From Lentisphaerae bacterium GWF2_49_21 (GTDB lineage Bacteria; Verrucomicrobiota; Lentisphaeria; Victivallales; GWF2-50-93), in the NCBI GenBank assembly GCA_001804805.1, contig MHBH01000073.1, positions 1 to 64,000 on the forward strand: 64,000 bases of DNA. Direction: 5' to 3'. Within the stretch, counting starts at the first letter, position 1. Each line of letters starts with the position of its first letter. Below, piece after piece: positions 35,191 through 42,994 of the stretch. The notes under the pieces were generated by a model. That model saw only the letters and a program-made list of their open reading frames with translations, had not been told where the DNA came from and made no database searches. Position numbers and translations under genes: made by a program.

Positions 35191-35228
35191 CACGTGACCA
35201 CGTTGACACGTGGAACGTGACTCACGTG
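35191..35228. repeat. Three CACGTG palindromes at exact 16-bp spacing
   Basis: CACGTG occurs at 35191-35196, 35207-35212 and 35223-35228. The intervening segments (ACCACGTTGA and GAACGTGACT) contain further ACGT cores, so the array forms overlapping hairpins. The array lies 40-75 bp before the dehydrogenase ATG. It may be a regulatory array or a REP-type repeat; it is unlike anything else in the window. Confidence 0.6.
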
Positions 35229-35264
35229 GCAAGCTTCAGCTTGAAATATTTTAGAGGAGGAAAC

Positions 35265-36086
35265 ATGAAAATCACAATGATAGGACTTGGAATTATCGGA
35301 GATATCTGGGCGCGGAATCTCCAGAAGGACGGCTTCGAAGTTCGTTCATGGAACAGGACACCGAAAGATTTTCCCGGATTTGAACCTGATTTGGCGAAAG
35401 CGGTTAAAGGATCCGAGATAATCTTTATTGTGGTAGCGGATCCGCCTGCTGTCCAGCAGGTACTTGATATCATCCTGCCAGTTCTCAAAAAAGGACAGAC
35501 AGTTGTCCAGAGCAGCACAATTTCCACAAAATGGACTTTGGAATTTGCGCGGCAGGTAATGAAGACAGGCGCAAAGTTCGTTGAGGCCCCGTTTACCGGA
35601 AGCAAACCTGCGGCGGAAAACCGCAAGACCGTATTCTATCTCGGTGGAGAGAAAGAAGATATCGAAGCTGCAAATCCGGCTCTTGAACGCCTTTCGAGCC
35701 ACCGGCTCCATATCGGGCCTCTTGGAACTGCAAGCGCATTGAAGCTGGCTATGAACATGAACATCGCCATGGTGTTCGAAGGATTGAGCGAAAGCTTGAG
35801 CTTTGCTAGAAAACAAGGAATTTCAGATGAAACATATTTCGAAGCCCTGCATCTCAACGCCTCCCGTTCCGGACTCAGCGATCTCAAGGAGGAAAAGTTG
35901 AAGAAGAGCGATTTTTCTCCGCAGTTCTCGCTCAAGCACATGGACAAGGATCTGCGCCTTGCCTTAGAAGACGCAGGAAACATCCGCCTTCCCCAGCTGA
36001 GGGAGACAAAGAAGATCTATGATGAAGGAATGTCCAAGGGACTTGGAGACAAGGATTTCTCTGTGCTGTCAACCTTGCTGAAATAG
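35265..36086 (+). CDS. NAD(P)-dependent beta-hydroxyacid dehydrogenase (3-hydroxyisobutyrate/6-phosphogluconate dehydrogenase family)
   Basis: A 273-residue enzyme with the N-terminal Rossmann motif MIGLGIIGDIWA (about 4-15), the substrate motif region QSSTISTKWT, and KLAMNMNIAM near 163-172, where the catalytic Lys is found. It should oxidise a beta-hydroxyacid or reduce the matching semialdehyde; the substrate is unknown. The start was set at ATG 35265, preceded by the best Shine-Dalgarno in this area (GAGGAGG). The longer frame from 35166 runs through repeats. Confidence 0.88.
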   Translation: MKITMIGLGIIGDIWARNLQKDGFEVRSWNRTPKDFPGFEPDLAKAVKGSEIIFIVVADPPAVQQVLDIILPVLKKGQTVVQSSTISTKWTLEFARQVMKTGAKFVEAPFTGSKPAAENRKTVFYLGGEKEDIEAANPALERLSSHRLHIGPLGTASALKLAMNMNIAMVFEGLSESLSFARKQGISDETYFEALHLNASRSGLSDLKEEKLKKSDFSPQFSLKHMDKDLRLALEDAGNIRLPQLRETKKIYDEGMSKGLGDKDFSVLSTLLK

Positions 36087-36497
36087 GTTGATAGCCCAAA
36101 ATTCCTTGAAATCTGATACTGCCAGTACTGATTATCAAGGGAAAAGGGATTTTCAGAACGGAGAGTTGATTGAAAAAATACTGAAAACGCTTGTTTTGGA
36201 AATATTCATTGTTGGAGTCCAAACTTTAGTTTGCTATTGTATTTCCCGACACCCATTGGGGCCGGGATCTTCGACAACAGGTTACACAAGCTGAAGATTG
36301 CTTCAGTCTCTTGTCCTGAGCAACGTCGAAGTGTGTTCCCTGGGAAGCAAGCTTCGCAGAAGAAAGGCGGTACTCAGTCTTCGCCAAGAGGCTACGCCCG
36401 ACACAGCAAGGTACTCCAAGTGATTCGTCCTAGACGAATCAAAAATTCATGATTCTGTGACTTTCTGTCGTCTGCCAACTGTCATCTGCTTTCTGAA
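36087..36497. other. Repeat-rich 411-bp spacer without a gene
   Basis: It contains a family B repeat at 36211-36234 (GTTGGAGTCCAAACTTTAGT), a CCTGAGCAACGTCGAAG-type string near 36319, a family D copy at 36379-36407 (CTTCGCC...GGCTACGCC...GACACAG) and a perfect palindrome GATTCGTC-CTA-GACGAATC at 36422-36440. The open frames across it read repeat sequence and are not credible genes. Confidence 0.6.
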
Positions 36498-37340
36498 TCA
36501 ATTTATCTTCGACGGCGGGAATCCCCTGTATTTCCTGAAGATCCGCGAGAAGTAGAATTCATCGTCGAATCCGACCTTTGACGCGGCCTCCTTCACTGTC
36601 GTACCGGGATTGTTCCTGAGGATTTCCTCGGCGCGGTCAAGCCGCAGGTCTATCACACAGGACTTGAAGGATTTTCCAAGCTTTGCCTTGAAGATATGAG
36701 ACACTGACGACTTGCTCCGTCCGACAAGATGTGCGGCTTCGGCAAGGGTAGGGGGATTTTCCAGATTGCATCTTATCCTGTGGAGTATCTTCTCGACCAC
36801 CGTATCGCCCTGGATGGAGGCAATTCCCTCCTTGGCGATCGAACGGACCAGCATCGAGAAAAGTCCAAGCATGTTCGGGAGTTTTGCAGGAGAGATCTCT
36901 GGAACTGCAGAGAAAGCCGACATCAGCTCCTGATCGTCTTTGAATTTCCTTTTCCAGTCTTCAATGATGCTTTTAGGTGGAGCGGACGCGGTGCGGAACT
37001 GTCCGGCCATTACGAAGCCAGCAGGTACATTGTCGACATAGACCGGAAATATGACTTCAACGAGTCCTCCATGGCAAGTATAGGATACCAGAGTCTTCCT
37101 CTCAGACGCTTCCTTGAGTTTTTTGCGGTCCTGTTCCAGGCAGCGTCCGTTGCCGTAGAGCTTCAAGCGGATCAGGGAGCAGTATCTGCACATCTGCTGT
37201 TTCTGTCCGACCTTTAGTTCTCCCATGTCGGTTGCGAAATACGCAATCCTGGCGCCGAAACAGCCGGAGAAATTGTCCAGGGCGGTCTGGACATTCTCAT
37301 TCAGCAGTACCCTGAGATTTTCCATTTCCTTGCGTGCCAT
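36498..37340 (-). CDS. AraC-family regulator with PocR sensory domain
   Basis: A 280-residue regulator. The N-terminal PocR ligand-binding domain (about 10-115) has the conserved cysteines: CRYCSL (Cys51, Cys54), GRCLEQD (Cys67) and YTCHGGLVEVIFPVYV (Cys89), and GFVMAGQFR. The C-terminal AraC double HTH covers about 180-280 (LVGRSKSSVSHIFKAKLG and VGFDDEFYFSRIFRKYRG). PocR itself senses 1,2-propanediol; the ligand here is unknown. It is divergent from a UroD-family enzyme gene. Start positions are uncertain: ATG 37340 is used, but longer starts up to 37397 are possible and none has a clear Shine-Dalgarno sequence. Confidence 0.87.
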   Translation of the reverse strand: MARKEMENLRVLLNENVQTALDNFSGCFGARIAYFATDMGELKVGQKQQMCRYCSLIRLKLYGNGRCLEQDRKKLKEASERKTLVSYTCHGGLVEVIFPVYVDNVPAGFVMAGQFRTASAPPKSIIEDWKRKFKDDQELMSAFSAVPEISPAKLPNMLGLFSMLVRSIAKEGIASIQGDTVVEKILHRIRCNLENPPTLAEAAHLVGRSKSSVSHIFKAKLGKSFKSCVIDLRLDRAEEILRNNPGTTVKEAASKVGFDDEFYFSRIFRKYRGFPPSKIN

Positions 37341-37402
37341 GGATATAATATTGCACAATATTGCATAAAAGTCCATGTTTCTTACGGTTATATCCATTCC
37401 AA

Positions 37403-37450
37403 ATAAATGTTTTTCATCATATCTTGAAGGATAAGATGAAAAACATTTAT
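37403..37450. promoter_or_regulatory. Long perfect inverted repeat between divergent regulator and UroD-family gene
   Basis: Arms ATAAATGTTTTTCATC and GATGAAAAACATTTAT (16 bp, perfect) flank a 16-nt centre that itself contains TATC and GATA. It lies between the PocR/AraC gene and the UroD-family gene, ending 14 bp before the latter's ATG. It may be the operator of the adjacent regulator or, as RNA, a hairpin directly before the Shine-Dalgarno GGAGG. Confidence 0.65.
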
Positions 37451-37464
37451 AAATGGAGGAAGCC

Positions 37465-38487
37465 ATGAAGATAACAAAAAGGGAAGTCGTGAAACTCGCC
37501 GTTGAAGGTAAAAGCGTACCTTATTCCCCGTGGAGCTTCGGGTTCACTCATGAGCCTGCAGAAATGCTGTTCAAGCATTATGGGACAAAGGATCTTGACC
37601 AGTTCCTTCATCCGCACCTCTATGGTATTGGAGGAGGCAATGGGTTTTTTACCAAGCTTGGAGATGATTGCGTGAAGGATATTTTTGGAGTTGTCTGGGA
37701 CAAAAGCGTCGACAAGGACATTGGGATTGTCAAAGGGTGCGTGATTCCGGAACCGACTCTCAAGGGATATTCATTTCCTGATCCCGACAATCCAGTTTTT
37801 TGGGCTGGAAATGACAGCCTCAAGAGCGAAAAAGCCCAGGGAAGATACCGGGTCTACAGCATCGGATTTTCCCTTTATGAGCGTGCCTGGACACTTCGCG
37901 GCATGGAAAACTTAATGATGGACTTCATTGACCATCCGGAGTTCGTAGAGGAATTCTTGAAGCGTATTGCTGATTTCAATATTGAGCTCGTAAGAAGGGC
38001 CGTGAAACTTGACGTTGACGCGGTTTATTTCGGGGACGACTGGGGACAGCAGATAGGGCTTCAGATGGGACCGGAACTGTGGAGGCAGTTCATCAAGCCC
38101 CAGCTCAAGAGAATGTACGGGGAAGTCCGTGGTGCCGGTAAGAAGGTTTTCATTCATTCCTGCGGCGACGTGGATGAACTTTTCGACGAACTGATCGATA
38201 TTGGACTAAACTGCTTCAATCCGTTCCAGCCCGAGGTAATGGATGTGTTCGCACTTATGGACAAATACCATGGCAAGCTGGCTTTCCACGGGGGATTGTC
38301 GACACAGCAGACCCTTCCCAAGGGATCAGTCGAAGACGTGAAGGCAGACAGCGACAAGCTGCTGAAAAAAGGTCTGAAGGGCGGATATATCTTCGCGCCG
38401 GCCCATGCAGTCGAGGGTGATGTCCCGCTCGAGAATATTCTTGCTTTCATCGAATCCGCGACAAGCCAACCAGGATTCAAGACTTAA
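37465..38487 (+). CDS. Uroporphyrinogen decarboxylase (URO-D) family protein, methyltransferase-type
   Basis: A 340-residue TIM-barrel protein of the URO-D superfamily, which includes corrinoid methyltransferases such as MtaA as well as HemE. Visible motifs are YSPWSFGFTHEPAEML near the N-terminus, DAVYFGDDWGQQIGLQMGPE, KVFIHSCGDVDELF and KLAFHGGLSTQQTLP. HSCGD holds a Cys in the zinc-binding region of the methyltransferase type. Its partner regulator has a PocR domain. A heme role is unlikely given this context. ATG 37465 follows GGAGG by 5 nt; the upstream in-frame ATG at 37453 overlaps that site. Confidence 0.85.
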   Translation: MKITKREVVKLAVEGKSVPYSPWSFGFTHEPAEMLFKHYGTKDLDQFLHPHLYGIGGGNGFFTKLGDDCVKDIFGVVWDKSVDKDIGIVKGCVIPEPTLKGYSFPDPDNPVFWAGNDSLKSEKAQGRYRVYSIGFSLYERAWTLRGMENLMMDFIDHPEFVEEFLKRIADFNIELVRRAVKLDVDAVYFGDDWGQQIGLQMGPELWRQFIKPQLKRMYGEVRGAGKKVFIHSCGDVDELFDELIDIGLNCFNPFQPEVMDVFALMDKYHGKLAFHGGLSTQQTLPKGSVEDVKADSDKLLKKGLKGGYIFAPAHAVEGDVPLENILAFIESATSQPGFKT

Positions 38488-38889
38488 AATCCAAATAGGT
38501 ATGTTGGGCTTTAGCCCGACAATCTTGAATTCAAAACAGTTGTATAAAAATCATGGTGTCGGGCTGAAGCCCAACATACTTCAGAGATAAGCTTTAAAGA
38601 AACCAGCCCGCAATGGCTGTTCTTAGTAGGTACGTGCTTTAGCATGTACCATCTTAATTTCTAAGAATGGGACAGGCTTCCGTCTTCGCCCAAAAGCTAC
38701 GCCGGACACAGAAAGCCCGTCCCTACTTTAAGAACGTGTCTTACGAAGCTTGTTCTCCGCAGGAGAATTGACTACGGACAAGTCAAATATATTGAAGAAT
38801 TCATATACTTCTAACTTCCCATGTTATCCTGATTTCCTCTTTTAAAAGAACAAATAAGAGGTAAATTTATTTTTTTGGGACAAAAAAAT
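38488..38889. other. Repeat-rich 400-bp spacer without a gene
   Basis: It holds two family B palindromes in inverted order (TATGTTGGGCTTTAGCCCGA at 38500-38523 and TGTCGGGCTGAAGCCCAACA at 38557-38579), a third, GGTACGTGCTTTAGCATGTA ending CC (38629-38650), a family D element with arms GGGACAGGCTT / AAGCCCGTCCC (38669-38723), and a partial family C copy (38730-38784). No protein gene is seen. Confidence 0.65.
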
Positions 38890-39669
38890 ATGATGAACGG
38901 TAAAAAAATAGTTGTCGTGATGCCGGCATATAATGCCGAAAAGACGCTGCTACCTACTTATGAGGAGGTTATGGCACAGGGCTGTGTCGATCTGGTAGTG
39001 CTTGTCGATGACGCAAGCCATGACAATACCGTTGAAATAGCAAAGACCCTGAAAAATGTAAAAGCCTTCAAAAACGAAAAAAATCTAGGATATGGAGGAA
39101 ACCAGAAGATCTGCTACCGCCATGCGTTGGAAGAGGGGGCGGACATTGTCATAATGGTGCATCCCGACTACCAATACACTCCGAAGCTCATTCCTGCGAT
39201 GGCTTCCCTTATATCCAACGGGGTCTACCATTGTGTCCTGGGCTCCAGAATCCTTGGCGGGTATTCCATAAAAGGAGGAATGCCCAGATGGAAATATGTG
39301 AACAACAGGTTGCTGACCATGATAGAGAACATCTTCCTTGGTGCGAAGCTTTCCGAATACCATACCGGATACAGGGCGTTTTCAAAAGAACTGCTGATGA
39401 AACTGCCTCTTGACACGAACAGCGATGATTTTGTGTTCGACAACCAGATGCTTGCGCAGATAGTATGGAGCGGCTGCAAGATAGCCGAGATAAGCTGTCC
39501 CACGAAATATTTTCCTGAAGCCTCCAGCATAAATTTCACACGCAGTGTCGTCTATGGGCTGGGCTGCCTGAAAACATCACTTGAATTCTCATTTTCCAAT
39601 ATCGGAATTTCCAGAAGCGGAAGGTTTCCGTCCGGACTGAAAAACTGTCTCCAGGACAAGACTGAATGA
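38890..39669 (+). CDS. Glycosyltransferase family 2
   Basis: A 259-residue GT-A fold enzyme similar to polyprenyl-phosphate sugar transferases. It has the N-terminal VVVMPAYNAEKTL, LVDDASHDNT, NLGYGGNQK, then VMVHPDYQYTP where a DxD-like acidic patch occurs, and GYRAFSKELL. It has no membrane helices of its own. Its stop overlaps the ATG of the TPR glycosyltransferase (39666-39669), so the two form a translationally coupled pair. An upstream in-frame TTG at 38875 is less likely than ATG 38890. Confidence 0.85.
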   Translation: MMNGKKIVVVMPAYNAEKTLLPTYEEVMAQGCVDLVVLVDDASHDNTVEIAKTLKNVKAFKNEKNLGYGGNQKICYRHALEEGADIVIMVHPDYQYTPKLIPAMASLISNGVYHCVLGSRILGGYSIKGGMPRWKYVNNRLLTMIENIFLGAKLSEYHTGYRAFSKELLMKLPLDTNSDDFVFDNQMLAQIVWSGCKIAEISCPTKYFPEASSINFTRSVVYGLGCLKTSLEFSFSNIGISRSGRFPSGLKNCLQDKTE

Positions 39670-41240
39670 ACCAAATTGTCAAATGGAAATATTTCCCTCA
39701 TTTCCTTCTCGTCCTGCTTACTGCAGCGGTTTATTCCAATTCCATGAATTTCCCTCTTCTTGAAGGATGGGATGACCATATTTATATTTCCTGCAATACT
39801 GAAAGACTGTCTTTCAGCGCCGGAAATATGATTTATTGGCTCACACACTCATGTGAATGGTGCTATCTGCCTCTTACGATGTACTCCTACATGTTTGATT
39901 ATGCGATATGGGGCCTCAACGGGATTGGATACCATCTCCAGAACGTTTTCTGGCATATCCTTGCTGTTCTCGCGGTCTTCGGCCTGATGAAACATTTCGG
40001 ACTGAACCCGTGGCTGGCGTTTGCACTTTCACTTGTCTTCTCTATCCATCCCCAGAGGGTTGAATCTGTCGTATGGATATCGGAAAGGAAGGACGTCATG
40101 TGCGCGGCATTCTACCTCTGGAGTGTTTTTTTCTGGGTTTCAGGGAAAAGCAAGAGAATTTCCTTCATCCTTTTTATAGCAGCAATGCTTTCCAAGTCGA
40201 TGGCGATAAGCCTGCCTTTCGTGCTGGCTGCCTGTGAATTCTACGGAGATGGCAAATTCAATCCAAAGGCTTGGCTTAAAAAACTCTGGCCTTTCTTCCT
40301 AGTATCCCTGATTTTCATTCCGGTCACGATCTTCTCCCAGGATATTAACAGGGGAGGGATTATATTCCTGAGACAGTCATATGTCCTGATACATAATATC
40401 GCCTGGTATGTCCAGACGTGCTTCTTCCCCGGACGGCTTTCCCCCCTCTATCCCAAGGTGATCCTGTCTTACTGGGAAATAACCCAGATTCTGCTGACAT
40501 ATGCCATAATCATCGCGATTGGAATACATCTTTACATGAGAAGCAGGGAGTTTTTCATGAATAAGATGATTCCGCTGTCATGCTGTTTCCTGGTATCCAT
40601 AGGGCCTGTGGCCGGATTTCTGCCGCTCGGGGCGATTGACTATGCCGACAGATATAGCTACATACCTTCGGTGTTCCTATGGATCGCATTTGGAGCTTTG
40701 CTGACGCAATCATTGAACAACATCAATGCTGTCACTGAAAAGAAAAAAAGTTCCAGATCCTATTTGATGATCTTGATGATTGCCGGATTTTCATATGTCA
40801 TTCTGCTTGCCGGAATCAACTGGATTTATTCGAATGTCTGGAAGAGCTATTATTCAGTGCTTTCCGCGGCATGCATGAACAATCCTCCAAGCTATATTGC
40901 ACTGGGGGCGAGAGGGGATCTTGAGCTGTCGCTTGGCAACTACAGTGAAGCCATCAGTACCGCAGACATGATCCTGACCCGCCAGAAAGGATGGGAGACG
41001 GAGGAAGGTTATAGGAAAATAGTCCTGAAGGCGAAGTATACAAAGGCGTTTGCATCCTACAACCTCGGCAATAAGAAGGAGGCCTTGAAAATTTTTGAGG
41101 AGATTAAACCGGATCTGGATGTAAATTTATTCGGATCAGCTGAAGGATACAGCAGATTGATAAAAATGATGATCGACTGCTGTTATTCCATAGGTGACAA
41201 GGGAAAAGCTGAAAAACTCAAGAGCGAAATGAAGAAGTAA
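39666..41240 (+). CDS. Polytopic glycosyltransferase-like protein with C-terminal TPR (PMT/TMTC-like)
   Basis: A 524-residue protein with about ten membrane helices in the first 390 residues and a TPR-like helical tail (about 415-524; LSLGNYSEAISTADMILT, ASYNLGNKKEALKIFEEIK). GWDDHIYIS near the N-terminus places an acidic pair in the first loop, as in GT-C enzymes, and SIHPQRVESVVWISERKDV resembles the second conserved loop of TMTC-type proteins. It probably transfers a sugar from a polyprenyl-phosphate donor made by the GT2 upstream. The acceptor is unknown. Confidence 0.75.
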   Translation: MNQIVKWKYFPHFLLVLLTAAVYSNSMNFPLLEGWDDHIYISCNTERLSFSAGNMIYWLTHSCEWCYLPLTMYSYMFDYAIWGLNGIGYHLQNVFWHILAVLAVFGLMKHFGLNPWLAFALSLVFSIHPQRVESVVWISERKDVMCAAFYLWSVFFWVSGKSKRISFILFIAAMLSKSMAISLPFVLAACEFYGDGKFNPKAWLKKLWPFFLVSLIFIPVTIFSQDINRGGIIFLRQSYVLIHNIAWYVQTCFFPGRLSPLYPKVILSYWEITQILLTYAIIIAIGIHLYMRSREFFMNKMIPLSCCFLVSIGPVAGFLPLGAIDYADRYSYIPSVFLWIAFGALLTQSLNNINAVTEKKKSSRSYLMILMIAGFSYVILLAGINWIYSNVWKSYYSVLSAACMNNPPSYIALGARGDLELSLGNYSEAISTADMILTRQKGWETEEGYRKIVLKAKYTKAFASYNLGNKKEALKIFEEIKPDLDVNLFGSAEGYSRLIKMMIDCCYSIGDKGKAEKLKSEMKK

Positions 41241-41247
41241 AAAAAAG

Positions 41248-41325
41248 AAGAACATGTCTTGCGACATTGACTACGAACGAATTCAATTTCGAATTTGTTT
41301 GTAGTCAAGCCCGTAAGGGCTGTTA
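41248..41325. repeat. Dispersed intergenic repeat, family C
   Basis: Begins GAAGAACATGTCTTGCGACA and includes an inner palindrome around GAATTCAATTTCGAATT, ending CCGTAAGGGCTGTTA. Compared with the copy at 5877-5949 the outer stem has changed in a compensatory way (CTCGCAAGAG against CCCGTAAGGG). It lies immediately before the palindrome preceding rsmD. Confidence 0.7.
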
Positions 41326-41348
41326 TAAATTTTTCGGAGAAAAATTTA
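41326..41348 (+). promoter_or_regulatory. AT-rich hairpin with the rsmD Shine-Dalgarno in its loop (family A)
   Basis: TAAATTTTTC-GGA-GAAAAATTTA. The 3-base loop with its flanks presents CGGAG, the only Shine-Dalgarno-like sequence before ATG 41352. The same design occurs before the aldolase gene at 816. It may influence translation; this is inference. Confidence 0.5.
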
Positions 41349-41351
41349 TTT

Positions 41352-41924
41352 ATGCAGATAATCAGTGGAATAGCATCAGGGATCCAGCTTTCGGTTCCGA
41401 AGGGGCTTTCGGTAAGACCGACCGTCGGCAGATCGAGGAAATCCCTTTTTGACAGCATAGGCAGCTTGTCAGGATGTTCCGTTGCGGATTTTTTTGCCGG
41501 CAGCGGGGCGCTGGGACTGGAAGCCGCTAGCCGCGGGGCGGAAAATGTCTATTTTCTGGAATCCGACCAGAGGAACTGCCGGATAATTTCTGAAAATATT
41601 GCGAAAGTCGCAAAGTCCGGTGTTACATCCGAAATGAAAGTGATATGTTCCGATGTGCTTTATGGATATGGGAGATTGCCCCCTGCTGACATGATATTCG
41701 CGGATCCGCCATATGATATCACTGTGGACATGCTTTCAAGACTTCTTTCGGATGCGAAATTCGCAGAATGGGCAGGGTCGGCAGTTCTTATATGGGAACT
41801 GCCTGATGACAGCAGGGCAGGCGAGATCAATAATCTGCTTCTGGAAAACAAAGGATGGAAGATTTTAAAGAAACGCCGGTTTGGCGACGCGGATTTTTTG
41901 TTTTTGAAGTATGTTGGGCTTTAG
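41352..41924 (+). CDS. rsmD: 16S rRNA (guanine966-N2)-methyltransferase
   Basis: A 190-residue SAM-dependent methyltransferase. MQIISGIASGIQLSVP and RPTVGRSRKSLFDSI form the N-terminal RsmD signature; DFFAGSGALGLEAASRGA binds SAM, and FADPPYD is the catalytic NPPY-type motif. It methylates G966 in the small-subunit rRNA. The longer reading frame from 41295 crosses a repeat and was rejected. The stop codon TAG is supplied by the inserted family B palindrome: the last codons KYVGL and the stop lie in it. Confidence 0.93.
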   Translation: MQIISGIASGIQLSVPKGLSVRPTVGRSRKSLFDSIGSLSGCSVADFFAGSGALGLEAASRGAENVYFLESDQRNCRIISENIAKVAKSGVTSEMKVICSDVLYGYGRLPPADMIFADPPYDITVDMLSRLLSDAKFAEWAGSAVLIWELPDDSRAGEINNLLLENKGWKILKKRRFGDADFLFLKYVGL

Positions 41925-41969
41925 CCCGACAATTCTTAAGATTTATAATAGGCGGTTTAAAAACCACCT
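41911..41969. repeat. Family B palindrome plus GGCGGTTT palindrome at the 3' end of rsmD
   Basis: TATGTTGGGCTTTAGCCCGA ending in CA (41911-41932), then GGCGGTTTAAAAACCACC (41952-41969), the same pair as at 30327-30373. The first element overlaps the last four codons and stop of rsmD, so it was inserted or captured at the gene's end and changed its C-terminus. Confidence 0.7.
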
Positions 41970-41987
41970 TACTCATTAGGGAGTAAT

Positions 41988-42308
41988 ATGAGAATGAAAT
42001 TATACAAGATTGAATTCTACGTTCCGGGCTCACACCTTGAGAAGGTGAAATCTGCGATTTTCGCAGCCGGAGCCGGCAGGATCGGCAATTACGACTGCTG
42101 CTGCTGGGAGACCAGGGGCAAAGGACAATTCCGTCCGTGCAGTGGAAGCAATCCATTCATAGGTAAAAAAGGTAAAACAGAAAAGGTGCAGGAATACAAG
42201 GTTGAACTTGTCTGCAGTTCAAAATACATTAAAAAAGTGATAAGAGCACTGAAGAAGGCGCATCCCTACGAGGCTCCGGCGTATCAATATTGGGAAGTGA
42301 AAAGCTAA
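41988..42308 (+). CDS. NIF3-like/YqfO-type small protein
   Basis: A 106-residue protein matching the small YqfO/NIF3-associated domain: YKIEFYVPGSHLEKVKSAIF, AGRIGNYDCCCWETRG, a central NPFIG and the C-terminal HPYEAPAYQYW. The fold resembles the PII/CutA ferredoxin-like barrel. Standalone versions exist in many bacteria and have no clear function. The ATG follows AGGGAG 4 nt upstream. It lies 14 bp before the site-2 protease gene. Confidence 0.85.
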   Translation: MRMKLYKIEFYVPGSHLEKVKSAIFAAGAGRIGNYDCCCWETRGKGQFRPCSGSNPFIGKKGKTEKVQEYKVELVCSSKYIKKVIRALKKAHPYEAPAYQYWEVKS

Positions 42309-42322
42309 AAACGGAATAAATT

Positions 42323-42979
42323 ATGTTCATAGAACTTCTTGGTTCAAATCCTAATTTTTATTTCATGTGCGTGCTGATAGTCATTTTTTCAGTATGCTGC
42401 CATGAATACATGCATGCAAGGGCTGCGCTGTGGCAGGGTGACAGCACCGCCGCCGATCTGGGGCATCTGACACTGAATCCTTTAAAGCAGATGGGGGCTT
42501 TTCCGATAATCATGCTTCTTATCATAGGTATAACCTGGGGGCAGGTGCCTGTTAATCCATCGAGAATGAAGCACAGGTACAGCGACGCACTTGTCTCATT
42601 TGCAGGGCCATTTGCAAACCTCATGCTTTTCCTGGTTTTTTCCATTGCAACGGCTGTTGTGCTGGTAAAATACCCGCAGACAGTTCATTTAACGAGCAGT
42701 TCTGCATTCGGAGCCTTGCTGCTCTTCTATCATGCAGCGATGTTGAACATTCTACTCTTTATCTTTAATATGCTCCCCATTCCTATACTTGATGGATATA
42801 ACGTCTTCTCATTTATGTTTCCGGGGGTGCACAATATTAATCAGGAACTTAAAAACGGTATGATTGCCATACTTTTCATATTGGTTCTTTTTACTTTTGA
42901 CAAATTACAGAATTTATGTTATTTGATAACGCAGTTCGCAGTTGATATCTTCAGGAATGTTCTGGGTTTTATAGCGTAA
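42323..42979 (+). CDS. Site-2 protease family protein (peptidase M50)
   Basis: A 218-residue inner-membrane zinc protease with about five or six helices. The metal site is HEYMH (HExxH, about 28-32) in the first long helix and the third ligand is Asp in LPIPILDGYN (about 157). Such short M50 proteins lack a PDZ domain. They cleave transmembrane substrates such as anti-sigma factors, but no such gene is adjacent. It overlaps none of its neighbours; xseA follows after 15 bp. Confidence 0.9.
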   Translation: MFIELLGSNPNFYFMCVLIVIFSVCCHEYMHARAALWQGDSTAADLGHLTLNPLKQMGAFPIIMLLIIGITWGQVPVNPSRMKHRYSDALVSFAGPFANLMLFLVFSIATAVVLVKYPQTVHLTSSSAFGALLLFYHAAMLNILLFIFNMLPIPILDGYNVFSFMFPGVHNINQELKNGMIAILFILVLFTFDKLQNLCYLITQFAVDIFRNVLGFIA

Positions 42980-42994
42980 TGAGCATTATTGATT

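Noticed and set aside
35191-35228. CACGTG array as eukaryotic-style E-boxes or a known bacterial operator
   Set aside because: No bHLH-type regulator is plausible here and no known operator has this layout; it is kept only as an unexplained repeat.
36088-36452. Two small open frames in the 411-bp spacer
   Set aside because: Their sequence is made of dispersed repeats (family B, family D and CCTGAG-type strings), so they are not separate genes.
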